Counted from the first letter of the stretch, positions 11,278 to 22,414 are shown. The stretch is 64,000 nucleotides of DNA from Diphasiastrum complanatum (GCA_029204225.1 CM055109.1:48758599-48822598), one strand, 5' to 3'. Numbers and translations are program-made. The notes: generated from the letters alone by a model not told the origin.

Positions 11278-11885
11278 TGTTGGGGGTATTCTCAACATAG
11301 AGCGAATAAAAAAAAATGAGTCAATAAATGTGTTGCGAGGGCATGGCTTCCTGCGCGTATAAGCCCATGACCCAAGGAGCACGCAAGGCGATTGTAAATA
11401 GAAATAATGGACTTGGGCCCCTTGTAATTAAAATAAAACTTGTTGACTCGGGGACCTTTGACCACACATTGGTGGCCTAGTACTCCATTCAACTAGCGGC
11501 CATTCTTACTAGTACGTCCTCTCCAGCAATAATAACCACAATAGTAGGCCTACCATTACAGAAGCAGATTTTGGTAGTAACCCCGTTGGATTAGGCAGCC
11601 TCACTATTTCTGTTTCTTTACCATCCCCTATCTATTTTTAGAAAAAAAAAACTCTAGTATAATTCCTGGTTCAAAAGAGAACTTCAACTTTGTCTCATTT
11701 TTTATTACCAGTATAGATAGTAGGTAGACATTTTGTAGCCTTCGCCGAAGCAATTATTTTCCTGCTAGTCACTGATCTGCAAGTCATCGGCTCTGTCAGT
11801 CATTGAAATGTAGGGTGCTTTATCCCATTTCAAATCATCGGTTGATTAGCCGTAAGTTCATTGATCTACCATCACGTCTGCAACA
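11278..11885 (+). repeat. Possible old Copia LTR
   Basis: Begins TGTTGGGGG and ends GCAACA. It is followed about 12 bp later by TGGGATCAGAGC (11898-11909), one substitution from the tRNA-Met primer site TGGTATCAGAGC. A matching 3' LTR and a target duplication were not found, so this could be a chance arrangement. Downstream DNA to 13070 has no recognisable gag. Confidence 0.35.
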
Positions 11886-11909
11886 ATAAGTTCTATGAGT
11901 GGGATCAGA

Positions 11910-13070
11910 GCATTCTCGCTCAACAATGTTTGTCCAAATCTGGAAGAGACCTCTAATTGTGAACCTAAAAGTTGTGAGGCATGCATCTATGATAGTCTAC
12001 TTGGCTACCAAATACAAGTGAGTGGCCAATGAGAACAAGGAGGTTTTTGAAATGGTTTTGATCTAGTTTCTCAAAGCGACAGCGAAGGTTCTGGCGAAGG
12101 TTCAAGAGCAATACTGTTATTTTTACCAAAAAAAGCCTTTTTGACAAAAAATGGTCAATATGACAACTGGCCTTGACTCAACATTCACCCAACTCACTGA
12201 TTATCAAAAATAGTATGGTGGACTGACTCTGACTCTAGCAAAGGTTTAGGCAAAGGTTCTTCTCAGAGAACTGATATTTTTCTAAAAATGTGTTAAACTT
12301 TCCACAAAAGATTACCAACAACTAGATGAACAGTCACTTTGGCCTTCTATTTTTGGTATTATCCTTCGCTGACCTGACAGTAGATAGATCTGAATCACAC
12401 CTATGTGCAGTAAATCAGACGAAGGTTCTTTTTCTATTTTTTAGGGTTTTTGGTAATTTTCTAATAGTTTTTGTCCTGTTTATGGAAATATGCTGGGAAT
12501 TAACCTTTGCCCTTCAAACTGAAGATCCTTTGTATGAAGGCAATCATGTCTTCAACTCAATGAAGGTTTTTTGCTAGGGAGCAAAAAGTTGTCAAGACTG
12601 ATGACGAATTTGCCTCATTTTTCACCAAATTTGATAGAAATGAAGGATTTTTGTTGTTTTCTCTGATTTCTCAGATCTAAATGAATCTTAAAAATTGTGA
12701 TCTGTATGGCTTCCCCTGCTCAACGATCAAATTGGATTTTAAACAAGAAAATCCATTCAATCAAGCAAGATATCTCCCAATTTAATCCTAAAATGCAGTT
12801 TTCACTCTATTATGCGAATGTCAATTGAATGTTCAACTATTGAATGTTAATTGAACTTGTTTTAAAACTAATGATTTTTGCAAGGAATTCCGAAAAGCCT
12901 AACTGGATAAATGACAACGTGATATGGCTAAGCTCCAATTGTGATCTGCGACTAAACAATTGTCTACAACTTCGTTTGGATAAACCTAAATGACATTCAT
13001 AATTAGTATAAATAGTTGATCACTATGAAAGATTCAACTAGTTTCATCACATTTTGCAATATTTTCATAT
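11910..13070. other. Unassigned AT-rich DNA with recurring GAAGGTTC phrases
   Basis: No protein motif was found. The phrase gcgaaggttc or a close variant recurs at about 12079, 12094, 12250 and 12419, at irregular spacing. This is the sort of leader repetition seen in some plant retroelements, but I cannot assign it. The short open frames (for example 12326-12577) carry no domain. Confidence 0.4.
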
Positions 13071-13077
13071 TTGGCAT

Positions 13078-13230
13078 ATTGAGGCCAAAACTTGTTTTAG
13101 ACTTAGAGGTTGACTTTTCAAAGTTCATTAGTCTAAATTTCATTTGAATAAACACTTTTTGAAAGTGTGGAAAAGATAGAATGCGAGTTTGAGTAGATTC
13201 AATATGAATAAGAGAGCAACCTGAGAGCTA
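13078..13230 (+). repeat. LTR fragment of the element A type
   Basis: Plus-strand sequence starting ttgaggccaaaact and including aataaacactttttgaaagtgtgg. It closely matches the reverse complement of the A LTR (about 1385-1500). It is joined directly to reverse-transcriptase coding sequence at about 13247 with no primer site, gag or integrase between them. It is therefore a deletion derivative of an element that had both this LTR type and a real pol gene. Confidence 0.65.
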
Positions 13231-13246
13231 CATTTCATCAACAAAG

Positions 13247-13970
13247 CCAAATCATGTGTGTCTTCTACAAAAGAGTTTGTATGGCCTTAAGCAAGCACCA
13301 AGGAGTTGGTATGCTAAGCTTAACACTTTTTTACTCTCTCAAGGCTTTGTTATGAGTGAGTATTATCATTCACTTTATTATAGGTTTGCTGGAAATGATG
13401 TTACCATCTTGCTAATCTATGTGGATGATATCATCTTGAGTGGTGGAGACAATCAAGATGTGGAGGATATCAAGAATGCTCTTAAGAAGGAGTTTGAGGT
13501 GCATGATCTTGGTAATTTGCATTAAATTTTATGAATAGAAGTCATTAGATCTTCTCAATCTACTTTCATTTGTCAAGAGAAGTATGCTAATTCTATTCTA
13601 GAAAGATTTCATATGGTAGATGCGAAAGCTATTGATACACCTATGGAGTCTCATGTAAAGCTAACTATAAGAGGTAATGAAAGATCCTTCGAGGACATTA
13701 CTCTCTATATGAAGCTAGTTGGTTCACTCATCTATCTAACCATTACTAGACCTGATCTAAGCTATTGTATTGGAAGATTGAGTCAATTCATGCAAGATCC
13801 TAGTGAGGAGCATTGGAAACTAGGAAAGCGAGTTTTGAGGTACATCATTGGAACTCGAGATTTTGGCATATTGTATGAGGGATCATCACCTAATCTTTTT
13901 TGATTTTCATATTCGGACTATGCTAGAGATGTAATGGATAGGAAATCCATTAGTGCTTATTGTATTTTCA
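13247..13970 (+). pseudogene. Copia reverse transcriptase / RNase H fragment
   Basis: Translates as the Copia reverse-transcriptase segment CLLQKSLYGLKQAPRSWY, then the active-site box IYVDDIILSG, then, after a stop and frameshift near 13525-13610, the ARPDLSYCIGRLSQFMQ-like region and the start of RNase H (DRKSISAY). It breaks off near 13970. It lacks the N-terminal half of the polymerase. It is not functional as it stands, but it shows that a pol-bearing relative with an A-type LTR existed. Confidence 0.85.
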
Positions 13971-14033
13971 ACATGATGCCTAAATGAAAGCTAACATCCA
14001 TCCTAAATGTTGAAAAGTGAAAAATTGGTGTAG

Positions 14034-14054
14034 CTCCCTGGCAACAGCGTCAAA
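14034..14054 (-). other. Gypsy-type primer binding site
   Basis: The plus strand reads ctccctggcaacagcgtcaaa. In reverse complement this closely matches the TTTGGCGCCGTTGCCGGGGA primer site of plant Gypsy elements of the Tat/Athila group. It abuts the LTR end TGTAGTGGG at 14057, so the Gypsy element read on the minus strand. Upstream gag sequence is missing; Copia debris begins at about 13970. Confidence 0.6.
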
Positions 14055-14056
14055 AT

Positions 14057-14430
14057 TGTAGTGGGCTATTTCCTATCCTACCCTCAACCCTAGATCCAAG
14101 CACACAAGCATCAATGAGATGAGGTTAGTTGTCACGCGGAGGTTCGTTCCCATGAGAGCGATAACATAATTCATAATCTAGCATGTGCAAATGATTCACA
14201 TCCAACACTAAAATCCATTAACACTACATCCATTAACCCTACCATCCACAACAACAATAGATACTTGCTCTTCTCTCTCTCCCTTTCTCTCTCACAAAAA
14301 ACATAAGAATGATCAATCCCAATAAGCATCAAATCCAACAAATAGCAAACACAAAGAAAGCATGAGAGTTAGAGGAGGAGAGATGAAGCTTAAGGACATT
14401 TCATATTTATTCTATAAGAGGGCCAACTTG
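14057..14430 (-). repeat. Gypsy LTR, first part (split by element C)
   Basis: Matches 42433-42790 in the same orientation, including the gcgaagttagttgtcacgcg-like phrase, catgagagcgataa, the cattaacactac block and a tctctctccctttctctctc tract. The LTR is interrupted after 14430 by element C and resumes at 20467. The duplicated ACTTG at the split is C's target duplication. Confidence 0.8.
14426..14430. other. Left target-site duplication of element C
   Basis: ACTTG, repeated at 20467-20471 directly outside the other LTR. Joining the two flanks restores a continuous Gypsy LTR, as seen in the uninterrupted copy at 42433-43023. Confidence 0.95.
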
Positions 14431-15078
14431 TGTGAAAATTGTCAACATTTCCTAGCTAGTTTGAGGCCTAAATTGGCAATTTTTGTACATAATTTTGGAT
14501 CTAGCATTTCACACGTGTGAAATAAGCCTAGATACTTTTATTTTAGTTCATGTTGAAGAAGTCTCAAACTTCAAGACCTTTGAAATAACACCAAAATCAT
14601 GTTATTTGGACATATAGGCCAAAATTGGCTATTTTAGGCTATTAGTGCCCTAAATTTGGGTCCTAAGTTCTAGAGAGAGGAGAGAGAGTCATCTCTCTCA
14701 CCTATATTAGGCTGAAATTTGTGGAGAACAGGTTGGAGAAACTTATTGTATTGTTGAGATAGATCAATAGATCATTGTCACAGTTTCTTCCTCCATTGAG
14801 AGCATTGCTTTGTGTATTGTCTTCAAGCTTTTGTGTATGATCTTAAGAGGTTTTTAAAAGTGGTAGGATGTTGTTGGAAGGCTGGTATGCTGTTGTTTTT
14901 GGCTACCATCAGTATCTTTTATTAGTTTCTTTTGTCTCTTGAATGTTTTGTCAAGTTCATGTGTATCAAAGGTAGCATTAGGATGCTTTGCCATTTCTAG
15001 CTTTTGTAGCTTGTTGTGCAAAGATCTTAGCCAAGTATTCTGAGAGTTTGGATCCATTCAAGATCCAGTTTTTTCACA
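14431..15078 (+). repeat. 5' LTR of element C
   Basis: 648 bp with termini TGTGAA and TTCACA. It carries a GAGAGAGGAGAGAGAG purine tract near 14673-14688 followed by a CCTATATTAGG TATA-like box near 14700. These occupy the same relative positions as the purine tract and CTATATATAG in B. Confidence 0.93.
14510..14519. promoter_or_regulatory. CACACGTGTG palindrome in C 5' LTR
   Basis: Core of TTTCACACGTGTGAAA, upstream of the TATA-like box as in B. In the 3' LTR (19892-19901) the copy has one outer change, CACACGTGTA; the CACGTG centre is kept. Confidence 0.6.
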
Positions 15079-15090
15079 TGGTATCAGAGC
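15079..15090 (+). other. Primer binding site of element C
   Basis: TGGTATCAGAGC directly after the LTR end TTTTCACA; complementary to initiator tRNA-Met. Confidence 0.95.
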
Positions 15091-16216
15091 TAGTTGGCTG
15101 TTATTTTTAGTAGGTTTTCCATCTATGGTGATATTTGGATGTTTGATCAAGTTCTAGCATGATTATGCATTGCACTGTTGATCAAATCTTACTAACCTTT
15201 ATTTTGTGAGTTGAACTTGTGGATCAAAAGCATATTTCAGGTCTATTGAAGATCAGAGACCGAGAAGAAGCTATTTTGGATCAGATCATAACACCTAATC
15301 ATTTGTTGATTGTGAGGCTTGTGCATATTCAATACTAACAATGTTCTGTTCAATGTATTGTTGACAATCTCCACTTCTGTGGATGAACACTCTCCTTAAG
15401 TGGATGAACCTTCTCCTTAAGTGGATGACAAATACTCTTTGAGTGATTTTGTATTTCTCCAAAATGCTGAGAAAAGCTCCCACTTCGATGAAAGATCCCC
15501 TTTTGGGTGAACAGATTGTCAACAATCTTTTGCATAAATTTTGGTGTACTTTGTTGAGCATGTAAGTAACTCTCCTTATGTAGTTTGATTGGAGAATTTG
15601 CTAGAAGTTTTTAACCATTATGCAAATGTGTTTTCAGGTTCTTAACAGGTTGAGGAACATTCTCATGTGAAGTGATCTTAGATCTACATCTAAACACCAA
15701 GATTTGACAAGCTAGTGAAGCTAGTCTTGTGATTCACTGAGTGTGATCTTTCATTCACCTCTAAAACTTGTATTTATCATTTTTTGGAGTTTATAAACTT
15801 TTAGATGTGTGGTTTACATGTGGTTTTATAGGTTGAATCAATATCTTAGTGTGTTGATCATATGTTGATCAAGTTTGTTCAATTCTAGGTATTCTTGGCA
15901 GCCTAGTCTTGTGTATTTTCTAAGAATGCAAGTAACTCTTCACATCATAACTTGATTTGGTCACTTGTTGGAAAGTTTTAGAGCTTAAGCAAGAGTGTGT
16001 TCAGGTTGGTTTGAGTTTGTAATCCATTCTTAGTGTGTGCAAAGTATTGCATGTGTTTCAATCTTCCTTTCTATGCTTGAAAACCAGCCAGGTTCAAGAT
16101 AGAAGTGTTTTAGGGTCCTAGATCTTCTGAGATCTCCTTATCCATCATTTGTTGAGAGGAAAGTGAGTGCTAGGTGCATTAGGATAGAGCCTAAAAGTTG
16201 AAGAATCATTATATTC
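15091..16216 (+). other. Leader (5' UTR) of element C
   Basis: 1.13 kb homologous to the B leader. Around 15370-15432 the unit gtggatga/ctccttaa is repeated three times. The antisense strand is open in two overlapping frames (15295-15561 and 15350-15535) that together match B's single antisense frame, so the frame is broken here. Confidence 0.6.
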
Positions 16217-19200
16217 ATGGCTTCCAATGGTGGGATCATGTTAGAAACTAATGATAGGTTGAGTTCATCAAACTACTCTACTTGGAAAGTGAGGATGGAG
16301 TCCTTACTTGAGTTGAATGAACTCATGGACATAGTTGCAGGAGCTGAAGAGAGACCACCCACAGTTCAAGAGCAACAAAGGTTTGATAAGAAGGCTAAAA
16401 GGGCTCTTCATATCATTAAAATGAATGTTACCAATGAACTTCTCAAGGAAGTTGGTAAAAGTCAAAGTGCAAGTGAGGCATGGAATGCCTTGAAGAAGCT
16501 CTTTGAATCAAAGTCCATATCTAGGGTATTGACCCTAAGGAGGCAAATATTTTTTAGTAGACAAAGAGAGGGAGAAAGTGCTCATGCATTTGTCTTGAGG
16601 GTTAAGTCTTTAAGTGATGATCTAGCATGCATTGATGAAAGCATAAAAGATGGTGAAATAGTCCAAGTTATGTTGAATGGTTTGCTAGATGAACATGCTA
16701 ACCTTGTGCAAAGTTTTGCCATTCAAAGAGTCTTGCCAAGTGTGTTCGACTTGCAAGAAATCTTATTGGCTGAAAAACATAGGTTGCAATCAAAGCTTGA
16801 TGGTGCATCCTTGCAAGGTGGAGGTGAAGAGGCTTTTTTCACAAAAGGCAAAGTCAAAGGCAAAGGTAAAGGCAAAGGGAAATGTACCAAAGTTGGTAAC
16901 TTGGATCATGATGATCACTGTTCCTCCTCCTCTTCTACTTCTTTTAGAAAGAAAGATAAGTCAAAGTTCAAGTGCTTTTATTGTGGGATAAAAGGTCATT
17001 TTGCAAGTGAATGTCATAAGAAGCAAAATAATGAAGGTAGCAAGCAAAACAACTTTTGTACTTCTAATGAGGATCTAGATTCTTGTGATTCTCTCATGAT
17101 GTGTTCTTCAAGTCTAATGTCAAGTAGAAGTGACAAGGATTCATGGTGGATAGATAGTGGATCTAGTTCACACATGACTAGTCACAAGGAGTTCTTTACT
17201 TCCTTGATCTCTTATGTTGGAAAAAAAGTGGTTCACATGCCAAATGGTGGTGAGTGTATGATCAAAGATATTGGCTCAATTCCTATTTGCCTTTCTACTA
17301 ATAGGAATGCAAGGCTTGATGGTTTTCTTTACATTCCTTCACTTTCAAGGAGTTTGCTAAGTGTTGGTCAAATGTTAAAGAAATGGTACAAGACAAAGTT
17401 TGTTCGGGATGTTTGCTTCATTACTAAGGGATATGTCTTGATTGCTAGGGGCAATAGACAAGGTAGACTTTACAAACTTGATGCATTTGTTATGTCTAAT
17501 AAGAGGAATGAAATGGATGTTGGTGGTTCTCTCAACTTTCAAAAGTCAATTCCTAGCATCAATAAGATTGGTAGAACATATGCAAAGTCTAAAGAGTTTC
17601 CTTATGATAGATCTAGGTTGAGATCTAATGAGCTTCTTGGAGATAGTTATTGTTGTGCTAACTTGGCAACTTTTGGTGAATCTATGTTCAATATTTTGGA
17701 TCCATTGGATCTTGAAGATGGACTAGTGCTACCTACCAGTCAAATGGAGTCATGTGGTGCTAAATTAGTATCATATTTGAACTCTTCTACTCATAGATTT
17801 CCAAGTCTTGGTGGATCTTCAATGGAACTACATGGCAGGTGCAAAAATGAAAAAGGTAAGAAGAGAGCTAACTTCATCAATGGAGGTGATGAAAACTCTT
17901 CTTTGGAAATGGTTGTTGCTAATGACTTATTTACTCATTTGGAAAGAGATGGTGCTTTGAGCATGATTGAAGAAAAAGTTTCTTTTGTATCTTTATGTGA
18001 TGAGGCCAAGAAAGTCATTTGTGAAACAAGTGGTGTCACATGTATTCATAAAGAAAGTAGATCAAAAGGTTCTATCGTGAGACTTGGTGAGGAAGATCTC
18101 AAGTCAAAAGGGAGAGATGAATGTGAAGTGTTCAAAGTAGGATGTACTTTGAATGATGCTTTTGTGAATGATAGTGAGGGTTCATTATCATTACCTATAT
18201 CATTGATTAGAAGTCCAGGTTTGACAAGAAAAAGTACTTCAATCATTCTTATGTTGAAGGAACTATGTATCCTTTTCATGGCTTCTAATGTTCGAGATTA
18301 TTCCATTTCTTATGATGCAACTATCAAGAGAGAGATTGCTAACTTTTGTGGTGTGATCATTAAGAGGGAGCTTTGTAAAGGAAAGGGCAAATGAAGAGTG
18401 ACTCTTAGGAAGATCCAAGGCATGGATCTTACATCTCTTCATCAACTCAAAGGTTGCTATGATTGTGGTGGAGTGTTCATGCATGATCAAGATGACAAAA
18501 GGGTGGATGAAGAAGACTACATGGAGCAACTCAAGTGGCATTTTCTTCAAGGCAAGGAAGATCTCATTGGTGAGCCAATTGAGGTTTGGTTTGAGCTCAA
18601 ATGGGCTGGTTTGATTAGGTTTGATACTCAACTTCATCTACTCTACTTCATGTTGGATAGAATTGTAGAAATCCATCTTTTGGTTTATGATGGTGACATT
18701 GTTTTCACTAACTATAGTGAAAGGTTGAAATCAAGCAATGATGAGACCTTGTGGGATGTTAATTATGTGTTTGAGAGGGAGTATCTTCAGAGGTTCAGAT
18801 CTGAAAATGTTTATAAATGCAAAGTCCTTGATGTTTTATTGGAAGATCGAGATGTTGATCTTGAATTGCTTCTCAACACCAAGAGGCAAGTAGCAATTGG
18901 AAGCTAGTCAAAAGCATCAAAGGGGAGCCACATGGGCAAAGCATTTTGGATCTATTTTTACAGTTCTTGAAGGTTCAAGTAAGGTTCTTGGAGCAGCAAG
19001 AAAGTGTCCTTTTACTCGACCTTGCTTGTTTAATCTCATGTATGAACATTGTCATGTCAATGTGTTGGAATTGTCAAAATTCAATGAAACTAGTTCCATA
19101 GTTTTGCATCCTTTGGATCTTGGAGATGGATTAGTTATCATTGCTGGATTTTATGATCAAGTACATGCATTCATTCAAATTTTGAAAGATATTGAAGTGG

Positions 19201-19799
19201 TCAATATGTTTACTTTTGAAAAAAGTTCAAGATCTAGCATCCTAGTGTTGGCAAATTGGCAAATTTTTGACAATGTAGGATCAAGGGTTGTATGCAAATC
19301 TTGTGGAGATACTTCAAGTATTTCAAGTTTAGGTTTTGCTCATTCAAATGGAGCAGAGAACACATCATTTTGGCATTCATTCACTCAAGGGCTTTCATGG
19401 ATTGGAGATCTACAAAGGCAAGGTTGTGATGGAGGTTCATTCATGGAGATACATGGTTCATTCACTATGGGCATAGTGGAATGTAGAGGAGGCATGCAAA
19501 CACTTGTTGGTTACTTTCACTTACAACTTGTTTGCTGCTGTTTTACAGATAATTCAAAGGTGGATACATGGAGGAATCCTTTCATTATGATTCTATGTTC
19601 TTTTACATGTATCCTATTCACCATTCTATGTAAAATTGATGTAAGAAATAGTGAAGCATTTTATATGGACACTATTATCTATATCAATTATGTTGTACTT
19701 CATATTGTACATATTAGAATACTTGAGAAGAGATCTATTATCATGATGGAGATCATTCTTAGGTTGGAGCAAAATAGTGTTGTAAAACTAGCAAGTTAA
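16217..19799 (+). pseudogene. Gag-protease-X polyprotein of element C (one stop, one frameshift)
   Basis: Starts ATGGCTTCCAATGG like B. Gag covers residues 1 to about 215 and the CCHC knuckle residues 253-266 (CFYCGIKGHFASEC). The retropepsin site WWIDSGSSSHM has its Asp at residue 313, and a pre-integrase segment ends near GRLYKLDAFVM. The integrase HHCC finger is missing, but a short tail similar to the sequence after the finger (AKSKEFPYDRSRLRSN) remains. From there the catalytic core is replaced by X. An in-frame TGA at 18392-18394 interrupts X; the same frame continues to about 18900, where a frameshift leads into 18897-19799. X ends VVKLAS at the polypurine tract, exactly as in B. Confidence 0.85.
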
Positions 19800-19800
19800 G

Positions 19801-19812
19801 TTGAAGAGGGAG
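19801..19812 (+). other. Polypurine tract of element C
   Basis: TTGAAGAGGGAG immediately before the 3' LTR start TGTGAAAATT. It serves as the plus-strand DNA primer in retrotransposition and is the same sequence as in B. Confidence 0.85.
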
Positions 19813-20466
19813 TGTGAAAATTGTCAACATTTCCTAGCTAGTTTGAGGCCTAAATTGGCAATTTTTGTACAAAGTTTTGAATCTAAAATTTCACACGTGT
19901 AAAATAATCCTAGATACTTTTATTCTAGTATATATTTCATGTTGAAGAAGTCTCAAACTTCAAGACCTTTGAAATGACACCAAAATCATGTTATTTGGAC
20001 ATATAGGCCAAAATTGGCTATTTTAGGCTACTGGTGCCTAAATTTGGGTCCTAAGTTCTAGAGAGAGGAGATATAGTCATCTCTTTCACCTATATTAGGC
20101 TGAAATTTGTGGAGAACAAGTTGGAGAAACTTATTGTATTGTTGAGATAGATCAATAGATCATTGTCACAGTTTCTTCCTCCATTGAGAGCACTGCTTTG
20201 TGTATTGTCTTTAAGCTTTTGTGTATGATCTTAAGAGGTTTTCAAAAGTGGTAGGCTCCTGTCGTAGGGCTGGTATGCTGTTGTTTTTGGCTGCCATCAG
20301 TACCTTTTATTAGTTTCTTTTGTCTCTTGAATGCTTTGTCAAGTTCATGTGTATCAAAGGTAGCATTAGGATGCTTTGCCATTTCTAGCTTTTGTAGCTT
20401 GTTGTGCAAAGATCTTAGCCAAGTATTTTGGGAGTTTGGATCCATTCAAGATCCACTTTTTTCACA
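19813..20466 (+). repeat. 3' LTR of element C
   Basis: 654 bp, ending TTTTTTCACA before the ACTTG duplication. Differences from the 5' LTR include a short insertion near 19927 and a damaged purine tract (gagatatag for gagagagag). Confidence 0.93.
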
Positions 20467-20471
20467 ACTTG

Positions 20472-20699
20472 CTTGTATTGAAATGAATAGAACATGTACA
20501 AATGATTTGAAATTATCACTATATATAGTGGATTGGAGGGTCTTGGCCTCAATTCCTATTGGCTAATTTCTATCTCCCTAATTATTTGAATTCAAAAAGT
20601 GAGAGAACCCATTCAAAAATTGGAAGGAACCCCTTTTATTCACTAACTTGACTTCTAGGCCCCGCGACATTAAAAGTCCCGCAAAAAGGCCTAAAGTCC
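20472..20699 (-). repeat. Gypsy LTR, second part (split by element C)
   Basis: Continues the LTR begun at 14057. It matches 42800-43023, including gcgacattaaaagtcccgca followed by aaaaggcct. It is not directly adjacent to a clear polypurine tract. Confidence 0.75.
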
Positions 20700-20886
20700 T
20701 TTTATTAACTTGTAATAATCAATAACTATGTGATCATCGGGTTAGACTTACACACACAGGGTGCCAAATCCCTCTTGCTTATTAAGTAGGGTTAGGATTG
20801 CCTCGATACCCGCAAACCCTCCAACAAGAATTATTCAAAATCCCACACATTGGACATGGACATAACATTCTCTCTCCCCCCCTTAA
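20700..20886 (-). repeat. Possible Gypsy LTR edge and polypurine tract
   Basis: On the minus strand TAAGGGGGGGAGAGA (about 20870-20886) precedes TGTTATGTCC, which looks like a polypurine tract next to an LTR start. The chromodomain remnant lies just to its right in the expected order. Only about 160 bp of LTR-like sequence can be argued before the other Gypsy LTR, so this LTR is truncated or the boundary is a coincidence. Confidence 0.4.
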
Positions 20887-20889
20887 ACC

Positions 20890-21350
20890 AGTTATGTCTT
20901 CAGAACGAGCAACTAGGAAAGATCCACATTTGTATGCTTTTAACTCTTTCCCATAAATCATTATGCTCAATCTGACCAACCAACCTAATCAAACACTCAG
21001 AGATAGAACGATTTCTCAATTGTTTATCTCTGATTCTGAGAACTCTTTCAGGTTCCAAAGGTACATTGAACAACAAGTCCTCCAAATGGACAAAATCTTC
21101 AATTTATCCAACTATCCTCATCATATAAACACAGGATGAGCAGTCGACCAATCCTGAAAATCAAGTTCAAAAGCTTACAAATCAATCTTTAAACTTTCAC
21201 ATTTACCCTGAAAATATATCCTTAGTCTGACTTCAATATCAAATAAGTACTTAGAGATGGAATAATTTTTCAATTATCTATCTCTGCACTAAAGTACTAT
21301 ATCGACCTTTAGAAGTACACTCAACGATAAATTTTCCTATTAGGTCCAAT
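20890..21350 (-). pseudogene. Gypsy chromovirus integrase C-terminus: duplicated chromodomain relic
   Basis: The frame at 20900-21085 reads EPERVLRIRDKQLRNRSISE followed by CLIRL, which matches the chromodomain of plant chromoviruses (usual pattern EPE-IL---R-L-NR-I-EYLVKW). A second, more decayed copy with the same order of residues (RDR-LKNYSISKYL) lies upstream in minus sense at about 21190-21350. The chromodomain directs integration to marked chromatin. The rest of pol is not recognisable. The duplication is seen at DNA level (agagatagaacgatttctca versus agagatggaataatttttca). Confidence 0.6.
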
Positions 21351-21399
21351 GTTCAAAAGTTAAAGATCCAACCAATTATAGTCCAAGACTATCCACAAT

Positions 21400-21700
21400 T
21401 TCTTGCAAATCTGTCATAAATGCTTCTTGGTACAAATACACTTAGAATTTTTCAAAACTAAGGTAAAACAATTCATCCTACAAAAATCTCTTAGGAGATC
21501 CATCAAGATAAAAATGACTTTAACTCCAGATACTCTATTAAGTGCTCTATTCCTAGCATCATATGCAAGAAAATAGCAACCATTCAATCTCGATAGATCT
21601 GTTTGTCTCCTCATTAACCGAAGATTTAGGTTGAAAATAGTACACAAGCATTTTTTGACTACAATCTGTAAGGCAAGCAAATTCCTCATAAGTAAACAAT
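21400..21700 (-). repeat. Dispersed repeat also present at 195-480
   Basis: Shares the atgcttcttggtacaaata core and several flanking phrases with the left end of the window, in the same orientation. It lies upstream, in minus sense, of the chromodomain relic, so it is probably decayed Gypsy sequence. No motif can be named. Confidence 0.5.
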
Positions 21701-21841
21701 TACTTAATGAAAATGTCTATGAGATCCACACAATCTCAAGTATGTGCTGGAGTAAACAAATTTAGATTTTCAAATAAATGATCTAAATCTTTGACTCATT
21801 CAACTGATCAAGAATTATTGTAGCGTCGATGTTCTCATATC

Positions 21842-22330
<489 letters not shown>

Positions 22331-22414
22331 GTTTGGTAGAGTTTCCTCCTCCTCAATAAGCATGGAAAATAGAGTACAAATGGTGCCATTTTATAAATGG
22401 AAAAGGCCCTTGTC

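Larger units (their letters stand above)
14431..20466 (+). mobile_element. Element C: non-autonomous Copia-type element with gag, protease and ORF-X
   Basis: A complete 6.04-kb element flanked by the perfect target duplication ACTTG (14426-14430 and 20467-20471) and nested inside a Gypsy LTR. LTRs are 14431-15078 and 19813-20466; they differ at about 3-4 percent of positions by eye, so C is older than B. Primer site TGGTATCAGAGC is at 15079-15090 and polypurine tract TTGAAGAGGGAG at 19801-19812. Gag is about 92 percent identical to B by eye, and the LTR starts are alike (TGTGAAAATTGTCAACATTTCCT). It encodes gag, protease and X but no integrase core, reverse transcriptase or RNase H. Confidence 0.95.

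Noticed and set aside
21414-21689. Minus-strand frame as a Copia integrase C-terminus (CYFLAYDARNRAL)
   Set aside because: A loose match to the family's GYDSRNKAYR pattern only; the neighbouring chromodomain suggests Gypsy debris instead, so it is left as an unnamed repeat.
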